14,922 nt of DNA from Winogradskyella_A sp963966315. Its GTDB lineage: Bacteria; Bacteroidota; Bacteroidia; Flavobacteriales; Flavobacteriaceae. Positions 6,662 through 14,881 of the stretch are shown here, one piece after another. The first letter of the stretch is position 1. Each line of letters starts with the position of its first letter. Location of the stretch: assembly GCA_963966315.1 (NCBI GenBank), contig CAWZYX010000073.1, forward strand, positions 1 to 14,922. Reading direction: 5' to 3'. Position numbers and translations under genes: made by a program. Below the pieces are notes generated by a model. That model made no database searches and was not told the origin of the DNA. It saw nothing but the letters and a program-made list of their open reading frames with translations.

Positions 6662-6835
6662 TCAGGCCACTTTTTTCAAAAGATCAAAACATGGGCATTT
6701 TTTGCAGCGCTTGGTCTCTGCTTTCTTATACTTTTTACAGCATTTGGATTTTGTTTTTCCAAGGCATTCAGGACCCTTTGCCTGAAGTTTTTGTAAGCGT
6801 TTATCCTTCAGCTTTGCACATTTCTTTTTGCCCAT
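6662..6835 (-). CDS. Cys/Lys-rich 57-residue microprotein next to ferritin
   Basis: This small gene falls under common length cutoffs. It encodes 57 residues with ATG at 6833-6835 and TGA at 6662-6664. By my translation it has 20 Lys and 2 Arg against 4 acidic residues, and seven Cys at positions 6, 24, 32, 33, 44, 47 and 49. Motifs are GKKKC at the start, KCCKKYKK in the middle and RCKKCPCFD near the end. The CxxCxC group with an adjacent CC pair suggests metal or Fe-S/thiol chemistry, and the charge suggests nucleic-acid or polyanion binding. There is no signal peptide or membrane segment. It lies 64 nt downstream of ferritin on the same strand, with no terminator between, and also has its own exact -7 box. 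I recognise the CC ... CxxCP style as recurring in small Bacteroidota proteins but know no function for it. The patterned, non-random composition argues for real coding. Confidence 0.72.
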   Translation of the reverse strand: MGKKKCAKLKDKRLQKLQAKGPECLGKTKSKCCKKYKKAETKRCKKCPCFDLLKKVA

Positions 6836-6857
6836 ACCCGATGATAAGATACGAGAA

Positions 6858-6865
6858 CAAAAATA
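6858..6865 (-). promoter_or_regulatory. Bacteroidota-type -7 box upstream of the Cys/Lys-rich microprotein
   Basis: The minus strand reads TATTTTTG, an exact TAnnTTTG match, 22 nt before the start codon at 6835. The surrounding sequence is very AT-rich, so chance matches are likely and the -33 element is not obvious. Confidence 0.35.
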
Positions 6866-6899
6866 ACTATTTATAATTAATCTAATTAAAATTTAACAT

Positions 6900-7421
6900 T
6901 TATTCCCCGGGTTCCTGAGCAGCACTGCTCACGGCAGATATTTGCTGTATGTCACGGTCAAATAAATACAGGCCTCCTTTGTCATCACCGATCATATTGA
7001 TTTTATCCAGAATGGTACGGGCAGTAGCTTCTTCTTCTATCTGCTCAGCCACATACCACTGAAGGAAATTATGGGTGGCGTAATCCTTCTCCTGGAGGGC
7101 AATGTGCACTAGTTCATTAATACTTTCGGACACAAAAATTTCGTGCTCCAGAAGTTTTTCAAACATTTCTTTAAATGAATTGAAGGTCACGTTGGGGGCA
7201 TTGAGTTCTGAAACATGTGCATGACCACCCCTCTCATTGACAAATTTTACGAGTTTAAGCATGTGTTCGCGTTCCTCATTGGATTGATCGTACATGAAAT
7301 TTGAAATGCCCTCAAGACCCTTTACTTCGGCCCAAACGGCCATTGCAAGGTATACCTGAGAAGATTCAGCCTCAATGCGTATTTGTTTATTTAGTGCAGA
7401 TTCGATTGTTTTTGACAGCAT
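6900..7421 (-). CDS. ftnA: Non-heme bacterial ferritin (FtnA type)
   Basis: A 173-residue ferritin of normal length for the family; it oxidises Fe(II) and stores it as a ferric mineral inside a 24-subunit cytoplasmic shell. The ferroxidase-site residues fall at the same numbers as in E. coli FtnA: E17, Y24, E50, H53, E94, Q127 and E130. They lie in segments IEAESSQVYLAM, NEEREHM, LLEHEIF and VAEQIEEE. The four-helix bundle runs to about residue 145, followed by the short fifth-helix region and a nonconserved AAQEPGE tail. No heme-binding Met of bacterioferritin is evident and the length fits ferritin, not Dps. It is divergent from PEP carboxylase and directly upstream of the Cys-rich microprotein gene. 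Regulation by iron is usual in this family but I see no recognisable Fur box. Confidence 0.95.
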   Translation of the reverse strand: MLSKTIESALNKQIRIEAESSQVYLAMAVWAEVKGLEGISNFMYDQSNEEREHMLKLVKFVNERGGHAHVSELNAPNVTFNSFKEMFEKLLEHEIFVSESINELVHIALQEKDYATHNFLQWYVAEQIEEEATARTILDKINMIGDDKGGLYLFDRDIQQISAVSSAAQEPGE

Positions 7422-7560
7422 GATTACTGATTTTTTTCAAATTTAATACTTCTTCAAACAAAATAAATACTGTTTGGAATGATAAGTGTTTAATCTGGCT
7501 TATTCAGATTTAATCTAATATCAGTTTAGTATTTTTATAGCAATAGAAAATCAACTCTCC
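7422..7560. promoter_or_regulatory. Divergent ferritin/PEPC promoter region with inverted repeat
   Basis: This 139-nt AT-rich region must drive both genes. AATCTG (7492-7497) and CAGATT (7505-7510) form an inverted repeat with a 7-nt spacer, a possible operator. On the PEPC side TATTTTTA (7530-7537) is a one-mismatch -7 box 23 nt before the start. On the ferritin side the minus strand has an exact TAAATTTG (7438-7445), but only 16 nt from the ATG, which is rather close for a promoter. Confidence 0.4.
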
Positions 7561-10146
7561 ATGGCCATTCAACCCAAATTAGCCCGTTTTAATACCAATG
7601 TGCTTCAGAAGTATCAGGTTTACAATGGAATTTTTATGACACTTCCATTCGACACCTTGTCTAAAACTGCAGCATTATTACCTCTGTTTCATGAGACCTG
7701 TAAAAAAGGGTTTGAAGCCGGTGAAGACCCGAAGACCATCGTGCAATCTTTCTTTAACAAGTATCAGGCGAGGCGCTCGCCAGATAGTCAGATTAATTTA
7801 CTGTTCAGGTTTATTCAGTACATCGAACGGCAGGTGGTTCTTTTTGATGCTGTTGAAGACGCGGCGTTTCCCATTGTGAATAATATGGAAGGTCTGGGAA
7901 CCTTACGTAATCTAAAGGAGCGCGCTGTTGCCGATAATAAGATACAACAACTGCAGGAACTGCTAGAAGGGTTTAATGTGCGTATCGTATTAACCGCCCA
8001 TCCAACACAGTTCTATCCGGGTGCTGTACTTGGGATCATTACCGATCTGGCTAAGGCAGTTAAAAATGATCAATTGTCTGAAATTAACAGTCTTCTCGCG
8101 CAGCTTGGAAAGACACCATTTTTTAAAGACCACAAACCTACTCCATACGACGAGGCGGTCAACCTCATCTGGTACTTAAAAAATGTTTTTTACCATTCGT
8201 TTGGAAGCATTTACGATTACATTCAGCAAAATATCTTCGAGGAAAGGCCACTCAAGAATACCATTGTGAATATAGGATTCTGGCCGGGCGGCGATCGAGA
8301 CGGAAATCCTTTTGTGACCCCTCAGACCACTCTCGACGTGGCAAAAAAGCTTAAAGAGAGCGTGTTGAAAAAATACATTAGCGATGTGAAATACCTGAGA
8401 AGACGTCTCACCTTTAGAGGTATTCGTGAACGTATCGTGGACCTCAACCACAAACTTGTGAATACGCTGAAGGGTGATAAGGAGTTAGCTCAACTCAGCC
8501 TGAAGGAGTTTATCTCAGAAATGTCCACCATCAGGCAGATTCTTCACGATGAGCACCAGTCATTATATGTTGAGGAAGTGACCTCTCTTTTGAACAGACT
8601 TCATTTATTTGGCTACCACTTCGCGAGCTTAGATATAAGACAAGACAGTAGGGTACACGACCAGATGTTCAAGGCAGTGGTGAGGGAAGCACAAAAACAG
8701 GACAGCGCCATTCTTCCGGAGGACTTTTTTCAAATGGGTCCCAGTCAGCAATTGGAGCATCTGTCTGCAACAGAAGGTTCTCTTGAGCAGGTGTTCTTTG
8801 AGGACGAACTGGCCAAAAATATTTCGGAAACCATCAGAGCTATGAAGCATATTCAGGAGACCAATGGAGAGGTAGCTTGCAACCGGTACATTATCTCCAA
8901 TAATCAAACAGCTTTAAATGTGATGCAACTGTTTGCCATGCTTAAAACCCTGGCTTTCTCCAATGAGCTCACCGTAGACATTGTCCCTCTCTTTGAAACG
9001 GTCAGCGACCTGGAGGCTTCAGCTCAGGTGATGAAGCAGTTGTATGAAAACAAGAATTATCGCGAGCATCTGTCAAAACGCAATAACCAACAAACCATCA
9101 TGCTTGGTTTTAGTGATGGAACCAAAGATGGGGGGTATCTTATGGCCAACTGGGCCATATTCAGAGCTAAAGAAGCTCTGACTGAGTTATCGAGGACCTA
9201 CGGGATAGAAGTTATATTTTTTGACGGACGCGGTGGACCACCGGCTCGTGGAGGTGGGAAAACCCATCAATTCTATGCATCGCTAGGACCCACCATTTCA
9301 AATAAGGAAATTCAGCTCACCATTCAGGGTCAAACTGTTAGTTCCAACTTTGGCACGCGCGAATCCTCCCAGTACAATATGGAGCAGCTAATCAGTGCGG
9401 GCATTTACAATCGCTACAACAATAATAACCTAAGAATGTCGGATGAAGATGCAAAAGTAATGAGTGATTTGGCCGAATTGAGTTACAAGGCTTACGTAGA
9501 TTTTAAAAACCACCCTGTGTTTTTAGACTACTTGCAGAACATGAGCACCCTTAAGTACTATGCCATGACCAATATAGGAAGCCGCCCATCAAAGCGCGGA
9601 AACTCTAGTGAGTTGGTGTTCTCAGATCTAAGAGCTATCCCATTTGTGGGCAGTTGGAGCCAACTAAAACAAAATGTGCCCGGATTTTACGGGGTAGGAA
9701 CGGCCCTCAGATGCTATGAAGAGCGTGGAGCCTTTGATCAGGTAAAGCAGCTCTATGAGCACTCCAATTTCTTTAAAACCCTTATTGAGAATTCCATGAT
9801 GTCCCTGACCAAATCTTTCTTCGATCTCACCAGGTATATGGCTCGTGATCCCAAGTACGGAGCCTTCTGGGAATTGATCCACACAGAATACCTGACAAGC
9901 AAACGCTTGATTCTTAAATTAACGGGTTATGATGAGCTCATGGAAAATGAGATGGTGGGAAAAGCGTCGATCGAAGTGCGGGAATCTATTGTGCTGCCTT
10001 TGCTGACCATACAGCAATATGCACTCATGAAAATTCAGGAACTCGAAAAAGAAAGCCCAAGAGAGGATAAACAGATTACAGTTTTTCAAAAAATGGTCAC
10101 CAGATCCCTTTTTGGAAACATCAATGCAAGCCGAAATTCGGCTTAA
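7561..10146 (+). CDS. ppc: Phosphoenolpyruvate carboxylase
   Basis: An 861-residue cytoplasmic enzyme that carboxylates PEP with bicarbonate to give oxaloacetate, replenishing the TCA cycle. It is close to the usual about 880 residues and looks complete. Family motifs are in order: LTAHPTQFYPG with catalytic H147 (E. coli His138), GFWPGGDRDGNPFVT, LDIRQDSRVH, SDGTKDGGYL with K522 (Lys546), DGRGGPPARGGG with R557 and R563 (Arg581, Arg587), QGQTVSSNFG, and a C-terminus ASRNSA resembling the canonical RNTG end. Two positions differ from proteobacterial and plant enzymes: TAHPTQ instead of TAHPTE, and D555 where E. coli has His579 in FHGRGG. As I recall, the same variants occur in other Flavobacteriia, so they are lineage traits rather than damage. 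The stop overlaps the converging HDAC-like gene by 4 nt. Confidence 0.96.
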   Translation: MAIQPKLARFNTNVLQKYQVYNGIFMTLPFDTLSKTAALLPLFHETCKKGFEAGEDPKTIVQSFFNKYQARRSPDSQINLLFRFIQYIERQVVLFDAVEDAAFPIVNNMEGLGTLRNLKERAVADNKIQQLQELLEGFNVRIVLTAHPTQFYPGAVLGIITDLAKAVKNDQLSEINSLLAQLGKTPFFKDHKPTPYDEAVNLIWYLKNVFYHSFGSIYDYIQQNIFEERPLKNTIVNIGFWPGGDRDGNPFVTPQTTLDVAKKLKESVLKKYISDVKYLRRRLTFRGIRERIVDLNHKLVNTLKGDKELAQLSLKEFISEMSTIRQILHDEHQSLYVEEVTSLLNRLHLFGYHFASLDIRQDSRVHDQMFKAVVREAQKQDSAILPEDFFQMGPSQQLEHLSATEGSLEQVFFEDELAKNISETIRAMKHIQETNGEVACNRYIISNNQTALNVMQLFAMLKTLAFSNELTVDIVPLFETVSDLEASAQVMKQLYENKNYREHLSKRNNQQTIMLGFSDGTKDGGYLMANWAIFRAKEALTELSRTYGIEVIFFDGRGGPPARGGGKTHQFYASLGPTISNKEIQLTIQGQTVSSNFGTRESSQYNMEQLISAGIYNRYNNNNLRMSDEDAKVMSDLAELSYKAYVDFKNHPVFLDYLQNMSTLKYYAMTNIGSRPSKRGNSSELVFSDLRAIPFVGSWSQLKQNVPGFYGVGTALRCYEERGAFDQVKQLYEHSNFFKTLIENSMMSLTKSFFDLTRYMARDPKYGAFWELIHTEYLTSKRLILKLTGYDELMENEMVGKASIEVRESIVLPLLTIQQYALMKIQELEKESPREDKQITVFQKMVTRSLFGNINASRNSA

Positions 10147-11045
10147 AAAAATAATTCCTGAGCCAGTCTAAAGGTATTGGCGTGGGCTTCGATAATGGTT
10201 TTGATGTCCGGTGAATAGCCACCGCCCATACTACACATGACAGGGATTTGTAACCTTTGGCAGAGCTCCAATACGAAAGCGTCCCGTGACTTACAGCCAG
10301 AGACCGTCAGGCCTAATTTTCCCAGCTTATCCGATGCAATCACATCCACACCACAGAGGTAGTAAATGAAATCGGGTTGTTCCCTGGCTATCAGATCCGG
10401 TAAGACTCTTCTTAGAATGGCGAGGTAGGTTTGGTCGTCTGTATTGTTTTCTAGAGGAATGTCCAGGTCGCTTTGCTCCTTTTTAAAGGGGTAGTTACTT
10501 TTTCCATGCATTGAGAACGTAAACACAGTGGAGTCGTCCTTGAAAATTTCTGCTGTGCCGTTTCCCTGATGAACATCCAGGTCCACAATCAGTATTTTTT
10601 TGGCTAGTCCACGGCTCTGTAAATATCGAGCTCCAATAGCTTGATCATTTAACAGACAGAAGGCTTCACCTCGATTGGTGTATGCGTGGTGAGTTCCACC
10701 GGCAATGTTCATAGCAATACCGTGCTCCAGAGCCAACTCACTTGCCTTAATGGTGCCGTCGGCAATAATGACCTCACGCTCCACAAGCACCTCACTCAAA
10801 GGGAACCCAATCTTCCTGGCAGCCCGGGAATCCAGAGTGATGTTTACCAGGTCGTAGTAATATTCAGGATCGTGAACCGCCAGAATGAATTTATCGTTGG
10901 GGCGTTTTGGTTCAAAGAAATTGCCTGGCTCGCAGGTACCTTCGTAAAGCAGTTGCTGTGGCAACAGCTCGTATTTCTCCATGGGGAACCTGTGTCCTTC
11001 GGGCAGCGGATGTTTGTAAATAGGGTGATAGGCAATATGCAACAT
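10143..11045 (-). CDS. Histone deacetylase superfamily (acetoin-utilisation/HDAC-like) deacylase
   Basis: A 300-residue arginase/deacetylase-fold enzyme of normal length for bacterial HDAC homologues. The active site is complete: GGTHHA with the His pair H119/H120; DLDVHQGNG giving zinc ligands D157 and H159; third ligand D234 in CGVDVIASDKLG; and the transition-state Tyr Y277 in MGGGYS. The N-terminus with FPMEKY resembles class IV-like and cyanobacterial-type members. It probably removes acetyl or other acyl groups from Lys residues or small amines; the substrate cannot be told from sequence. It has no signal peptide, so it should be cytoplasmic. It starts 28 nt after the MG2/plug gene on the same strand with no terminator between, so it is probably its distal operon partner, and it converges with PEPC. 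Confidence 0.92.
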   Translation of the reverse strand: MLHIAYHPIYKHPLPEGHRFPMEKYELLPQQLLYEGTCEPGNFFEPKRPNDKFILAVHDPEYYYDLVNITLDSRAARKIGFPLSEVLVEREVIIADGTIKASELALEHGIAMNIAGGTHHAYTNRGEAFCLLNDQAIGARYLQSRGLAKKILIVDLDVHQGNGTAEIFKDDSTVFTFSMHGKSNYPFKKEQSDLDIPLENNTDDQTYLAILRRVLPDLIAREQPDFIYYLCGVDVIASDKLGKLGLTVSGCKSRDAFVLELCQRLQIPVMCSMGGGYSPDIKTIIEAHANTFRLAQELFF

Positions 11046-11073
11046 CGGGGTTGTCTTGTAAGCAACCGGCTGC

Positions 11074-13572
11074 TTAGTTTGCCTCTACCTCCAGTATTTC
11101 AGAAATAAAGGTTCCGTCATTTAAGATACCTTCAACAAATAGTTTTAAGGGTACTTTTTGTTTTTTGATCTTGAAATTGACCTCATTGTTGTTGAAGGCA
11201 ACATTTGGTTTCCAGTCAACCACTCCATATTTTCTGTAGAAGTCGTCTCTGATATTCTGGTATTTAGGAACATAGAATTCCTTGTTTGCAGCAAAAGACA
11301 GGGGTAATTTTAATTCCTGAACACTATTATCCTTAAGTCGTACAATACTGCTTGTGTTTTTAGAATATACTTTAATCACACCGCTACTGCCTCTCACACC
11401 TTCTCCAAATCCGCGCCGATTGATCTCTATATAATCAATATAGATCAATGGATACTGGTGTAAAAAGGAAGTGTCTACCATTGGAAAATCATCAAAGAAA
11501 ATGGTCACTTTTGGGTTGGTGTTCACTCGGGTTAGTGTAGGGGTATCTTCTTCGGACCCACCACCGGTGTCTCCTGTTCCCGCATTTAAATTACCTCCAC
11601 CACCCACGGTAGAAACGTTAGCAGAAGTATTTCCTCTAAGGCCGTAAAAGTATCCGCTGTTCACCGAAAATCCACCATTGGATTCATCTACATAAAAACC
11701 GTAATAGCGCAGGTACTCCCCTAAAGTATTAAAAGCTACGGTGGCATTATCGTCGATCACTTTTACCCGTCCATAGCGGAAGGTATTCAAACGCTGGGTA
11801 CGGGTACGATTTCGGTCAATTTTCCCGGTAATGTATACCGCTTCCAGTTGTTGTGTGTTCTCTATATTCTCAAAGGAAACCGCATTGTCTTTTAGTTCTT
11901 CCTTGATGTTATATAACGGTTTGGGGTTGAGCACAGGTAATTCTAACTCGTATTCGGGTATACGGGTAGGAGATACCTGAAAATACAGACTAGAAGGCCT
12001 ATTCCCAAGGTCTGTTACTTCAGAAAAGTACACCTTATTACTGCCAATTGGGAATATGTTTTCCGCAGTAAATGCTTTTTGATTTGTACCAACATCAAAC
12101 AATCGGGGTTCTTGTTCTCCCACATTGTGAAGCAGATACGTTGGCCTGTCGCTCTTTTTAGCATTTATATTGGCTGTAACGTTGATGCCCTGCTCGAATG
12201 GGTACAGATACATGTCCTCCGACTTGAAAATATCGCGCCAGTTAAAACTACTCCATCCCTGAGTGATGAGCAGATCGTCCAGATCAGCCTTCTTTCTTCC
12301 ATCAATATCGGTGAAGTAATATCCTGCCTGCTCCACATATCCATTGAGATAAGGCTTTAAATAAGCAGCTGAAATAATGGTTTGATGTCTGTTGTAGGTT
12401 TCTGTTTCAGCAGGGAGTACAGAAACACTCAATTGATTGTATTCACTGGGCTCGATACTACTGTAGCTTAGTGAAATCTTTGTAGAATCTTTTTCCCTTT
12501 CAGTGGCCAGATTTATTGCTTTGGCCATATTTAAATTCTTATAATTAAAAAAGATACGTTCTGAGACAGGTCGTCCCTGTTCATTAAAGATTGTAAAAAT
12601 GGTGACTCCTCCCGGGAGCTCATTTGTATCAAAGCTTTTGGAAATGCTCTGCTTGTCGTCAAATGAAAAGTCAATGGTTTGCATTTTATCTCCGTTGTGA
12701 ATGGCTAGGGTGTAAGGTTTTCCTTTAAGGAATTCCATTGTTCGGTTATTGGTAGCTACGGTAGCAATGACTTTATCTTTGTTCGATGTCACCGAAAGTC
12801 CCACACCTATGGATTCTACCGGAGTGTCTAAGGGGTAAGTATAGGTGTCGTTAAAGCTTTCCACCTTTATCGTGTAGCGTTCCTCAATAGAAGGGATTAG
12901 CAAAAAGTTGCCAATACCCAGTGGATTTACTTTGAAGCTTGTTACGAGTTCATCCTTTGAGTTAAATACACTACCGGTGGCATTAGGGACTCCAAATCCT
13001 TTTGGGTCTTTGATCACTACACCCACTTTGCTGGCTACACCATCAACCAAATGACCTCCTTCAGGTAAAAACTGTGCATCTATCCTGGCATCCACCAGCT
13101 CTTCTTCAATAAATTCATTAAGTTCAGGATCAATAATTTCAATGGCCTCAGCGAAAATATTGTTTTCATCAAAATTGCGCATCCAGTTGGTATAGGCCTT
13201 AAAGTAGTAAGTTCCGGAAGAAAAGCTTGAATCAATCTCTATAGCTGTGGAGGTGACTCCATCCATCACACGAAGTAGTTTTTGAATAACAGGCTCCTGA
13301 TCTTCATTTTCAATGCTAATGTATAAATTGGTGGTAGCCCTGGAGGGCTTTTTGTCTTTTTTATCAAAAACATAGGCTTTAAAACCAATGTCTTCACCTT
13401 TGAGATAGGTCGATTTATTGAGGTGAACGTAGACTACCTCCTGGGCAGTTTCATTATAGGCCTCATAGGAGGTCTCAATGGAGTTGGAAGTGTTTTGTGA
13501 ATAGCCAAAAAGACCAGCGATCAGAGTCAAAAGAAGAGCGCTAGTCCATTGTATATTTTGTGATAATTTCAT
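11074..13572 (-). CDS. MG2-domain / TonB-plug-like exported protein
   Basis: An 832-residue exported protein. The signal peptide covers residues 1-26 (LLLTLIAGLFGYSQ). An MG2-type macroglobulin domain begins near residue 46 (VYVHLNKSTYLKGEDIGFKAYV) and runs to about 150. Further beta-rich domains extend through about 560, including the block DLLITQGWSSFNWRDIF near 435. A TonB-receptor plug-like domain follows at about 570-740 (LEAVYITGK ... KVTIFFDDFP ... RGSSGVIKVYSK), then a C-terminal beta domain ending FISEILEVEAN. No outer-membrane barrel follows the plug, so it cannot be a full TonB-dependent transporter. A Gly-rich insertion lies near residues 650-675 inside the plug. Such proteins are common in Bacteroidota, often annotated as carboxypeptidase-like or plug-domain proteins, with unknown roles at the cell surface or periplasm. 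It is a paralog of the partial gene upstream. Confidence 0.85.
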   Translation of the reverse strand: MKLSQNIQWTSALLLTLIAGLFGYSQNTSNSIETSYEAYNETAQEVVYVHLNKSTYLKGEDIGFKAYVFDKKDKKPSRATTNLYISIENEDQEPVIQKLLRVMDGVTSTAIEIDSSFSSGTYYFKAYTNWMRNFDENNIFAEAIEIIDPELNEFIEEELVDARIDAQFLPEGGHLVDGVASKVGVVIKDPKGFGVPNATGSVFNSKDELVTSFKVNPLGIGNFLLIPSIEERYTIKVESFNDTYTYPLDTPVESIGVGLSVTSNKDKVIATVATNNRTMEFLKGKPYTLAIHNGDKMQTIDFSFDDKQSISKSFDTNELPGGVTIFTIFNEQGRPVSERIFFNYKNLNMAKAINLATEREKDSTKISLSYSSIEPSEYNQLSVSVLPAETETYNRHQTIISAAYLKPYLNGYVEQAGYYFTDIDGRKKADLDDLLITQGWSSFNWRDIFKSEDMYLYPFEQGINVTANINAKKSDRPTYLLHNVGEQEPRLFDVGTNQKAFTAENIFPIGSNKVYFSEVTDLGNRPSSLYFQVSPTRIPEYELELPVLNPKPLYNIKEELKDNAVSFENIENTQQLEAVYITGKIDRNRTRTQRLNTFRYGRVKVIDDNATVAFNTLGEYLRYYGFYVDESNGGFSVNSGYFYGLRGNTSANVSTVGGGGNLNAGTGDTGGGSEEDTPTLTRVNTNPKVTIFFDDFPMVDTSFLHQYPLIYIDYIEINRRGFGEGVRGSSGVIKVYSKNTSSIVRLKDNSVQELKLPLSFAANKEFYVPKYQNIRDDFYRKYGVVDWKPNVAFNNNEVNFKIKKQKVPLKLFVEGILNDGTFISEILEVEAN

Positions 13573-13588
13573 AGTCGCATGTTTTTTG

Positions 13589-13596
13589 CAAAAATA
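13589..13596 (-). promoter_or_regulatory. Bacteroidota-type promoter of the complete MG2/plug gene
   Basis: The minus strand reads TATTTTTG, an exact TAnnTTTG match, 16 nt before the start at 13572. A TTTA lies 18 nt upstream and could stand in for the TTTG -33 element. This suggests the gene, and the HDAC-like gene after it, can be transcribed independently of the upstream paralog. Confidence 0.45.
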
Positions 13597-13666
13597 AGCA
13601 TTAAAGAAAAAGGCTAAACGCGCTTAACACGCATTTAACCTTCACAAGCATGATTTTGTTAAAGTC

Positions 13667-14881
13667 TTAATTGGGTACTACTTCCCGTATTTCGGAAATA
13701 ATGGTTCCATCATCGGCAACGCCTTCTATAAACAGACTAACCGGAACGAGGGGCTGCTTTACAGTAAGGCTTACCTTGCCTTGTTCATTTACTTTTAAAT
13801 TAGGTTCCCAGGCCACCGTGCCGTAAGACTCGTAAAAGTCTCCGGACCGGTATTGATAGACGGGGGTGTAAAATTCTTTCTGAGAGCTAAAGGTAAGAGG
13901 TAAATTATAGATTTTTCGACGTTCAAGATTAGCATCTTCCCAGCTAGGGCCTCTTAAAGTGTACACAGCAATGGCGCCACGACCACCAAGTCCGCCAAGT
14001 CCAATGCCGGTAGGGTTGTACACCACGTAATCGATCTGATTCATTGGAAGTCCTGCTAAAAGAGCCCCATCATTAACCAGAACCCCATCGAGGTAAATCG
14101 CTAATCCTCTACCTGGAGTCGTAGAACCCCGCCAATTGGTAAAGTCTCTGTTTGTAAGACCACCTCCTGTACCTATTCGGCTTACCGAAAATTGATTTGG
14201 TCCTTCAATGACTCCAAGGCCTAGATTTCTTAAATAATCAGATAAGAATACGGCATTTAATCTGTTCATTTGATTGGGGACAAAAGCCCTCCCCATTCCA
14301 AATCTGGAGCCAACGGCAATCTGTTTTTCACGAGCATAGGTCAAATGGGTTTCCACCACCACTTCATCGAGTTGCTGAAGGTTGGTAATGAAGTCAAAAG
14401 ACATGGTATTGTCTTTAAGGGTTGTTACCAGGCCATAATTGGGTTTGGGTCCCAGTACTTGGGTGTTGAGTTTAAATTCAGGAATACTGCTTGGGAAAGA
14501 TTGCAGGTAGAGTCTGGCTGGTTCTAGTGAGGAGTTTTTATTCACATAGGACAGAGAGAGGGTATCCCGATCACTGATAAAAACATCTTCAAGTGTAAAA
14601 GTATTACTGCCTTCACTCAGTTCAATAACCATGGGTCCACTGCCCTGCATGGCATGTAGCATGTATTTTTGTTGAGCATCAACATCGGCATTGGTGTTGG
14701 CTTTTAGGGAGATGCCCTGTTCAAAATCAAAGGGAAGCTGGTTATTGTTGTTAAAAATAGCATTCCAACTGTAAGAGCTCCATCCTTGTGTGAGTAATAG
14801 GTTATCGAGATCCAGTGCCCGTTTACTATTGATATTGGTAAAATAATAGGCTGCATTCTCAATCTGGCCCTGTACATAGGG
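13667..14881 (-). CDS. MG2/TonB-plug-like protein, 5'-truncated by contig end
   Basis: The last 404 codons of a paralog of the neighbouring 832-residue protein. The first genuine residues, PYVQGQIENAAYYFTNIN, align with about residue 407 of the paralog (PYLNGYVEQAGYYFTDID), so roughly the N-terminal half, including signal peptide and MG2 domain, is missing. Present are the LLLTQGWSSYSWNAIF block, a plug-like domain from about fragment residue 175 (LDEVVVETH) to 320 (GGRGAIAVYTLRG), and the shared C-terminal beta domain ending IISEIREVVPN. A gene caller that runs on to 14896 adds a false MYKRQ start translated from sequencing adapter; those five residues are not biological. The gene is 94 nt upstream of its paralog in the same direction, a tandem duplication. 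Unlike the paralog its plug lacks the long Gly-rich insertion. Confidence 0.85.
   Translation of the reverse strand, partial: PYVQGQIENAAYYFTNINSKRALDLDNLLLTQGWSSYSWNAIFNNNNQLPFDFEQGISLKANTNADVDAQQKYMLHAMQGSGPMVIELSEGSNTFTLEDVFISDRDTLSLSYVNKNSSLEPARLYLQSFPSSIPEFKLNTQVLGPKPNYGLVTTLKDNTMSFDFITNLQQLDEVVVETHLTYAREKQIAVGSRFGMGRAFVPNQMNRLNAVFLSDYLRNLGLGVIEGPNQFSVSRIGTGGGLTNRDFTNWRGSTTPGRGLAIYLDGVLVNDGALLAGLPMNQIDYVVYNPTGIGLGGLGGRGAIAVYTLRGPSWEDANLERRKIYNLPLTFSSQKEFYTPVYQYRSGDFYESYGTVAWEPNLKVNEQGKVSLTVKQPLVPVSLFIEGVADDGTIISEIREVVPN

Noticed and set aside
6691..6876. A 61-codon plus-strand reading frame opposite the Cys/Lys-rich microprotein
   Set aside because: Its aromatic, hydrophobic composition is what the complement of Lys-rich codons (AAA/AAG to TTT/CTT) produces. 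The minus-strand frame has the patterned Cys and a fitting -7 box.
7438..7445. Exact TAAATTTG on the minus strand as the ferritin promoter
   Set aside because: Only 16 nt separate it from the ATG and no -33 element is seen at normal spacing. It is noted under the divergent region but not called separately.
10686..11108. A 140-codon plus-strand frame opposite the HDAC-like gene
   Set aside because: The minus-strand frame has a complete HDAC active site with all zinc ligands; the plus frame is an antisense shadow without motifs.
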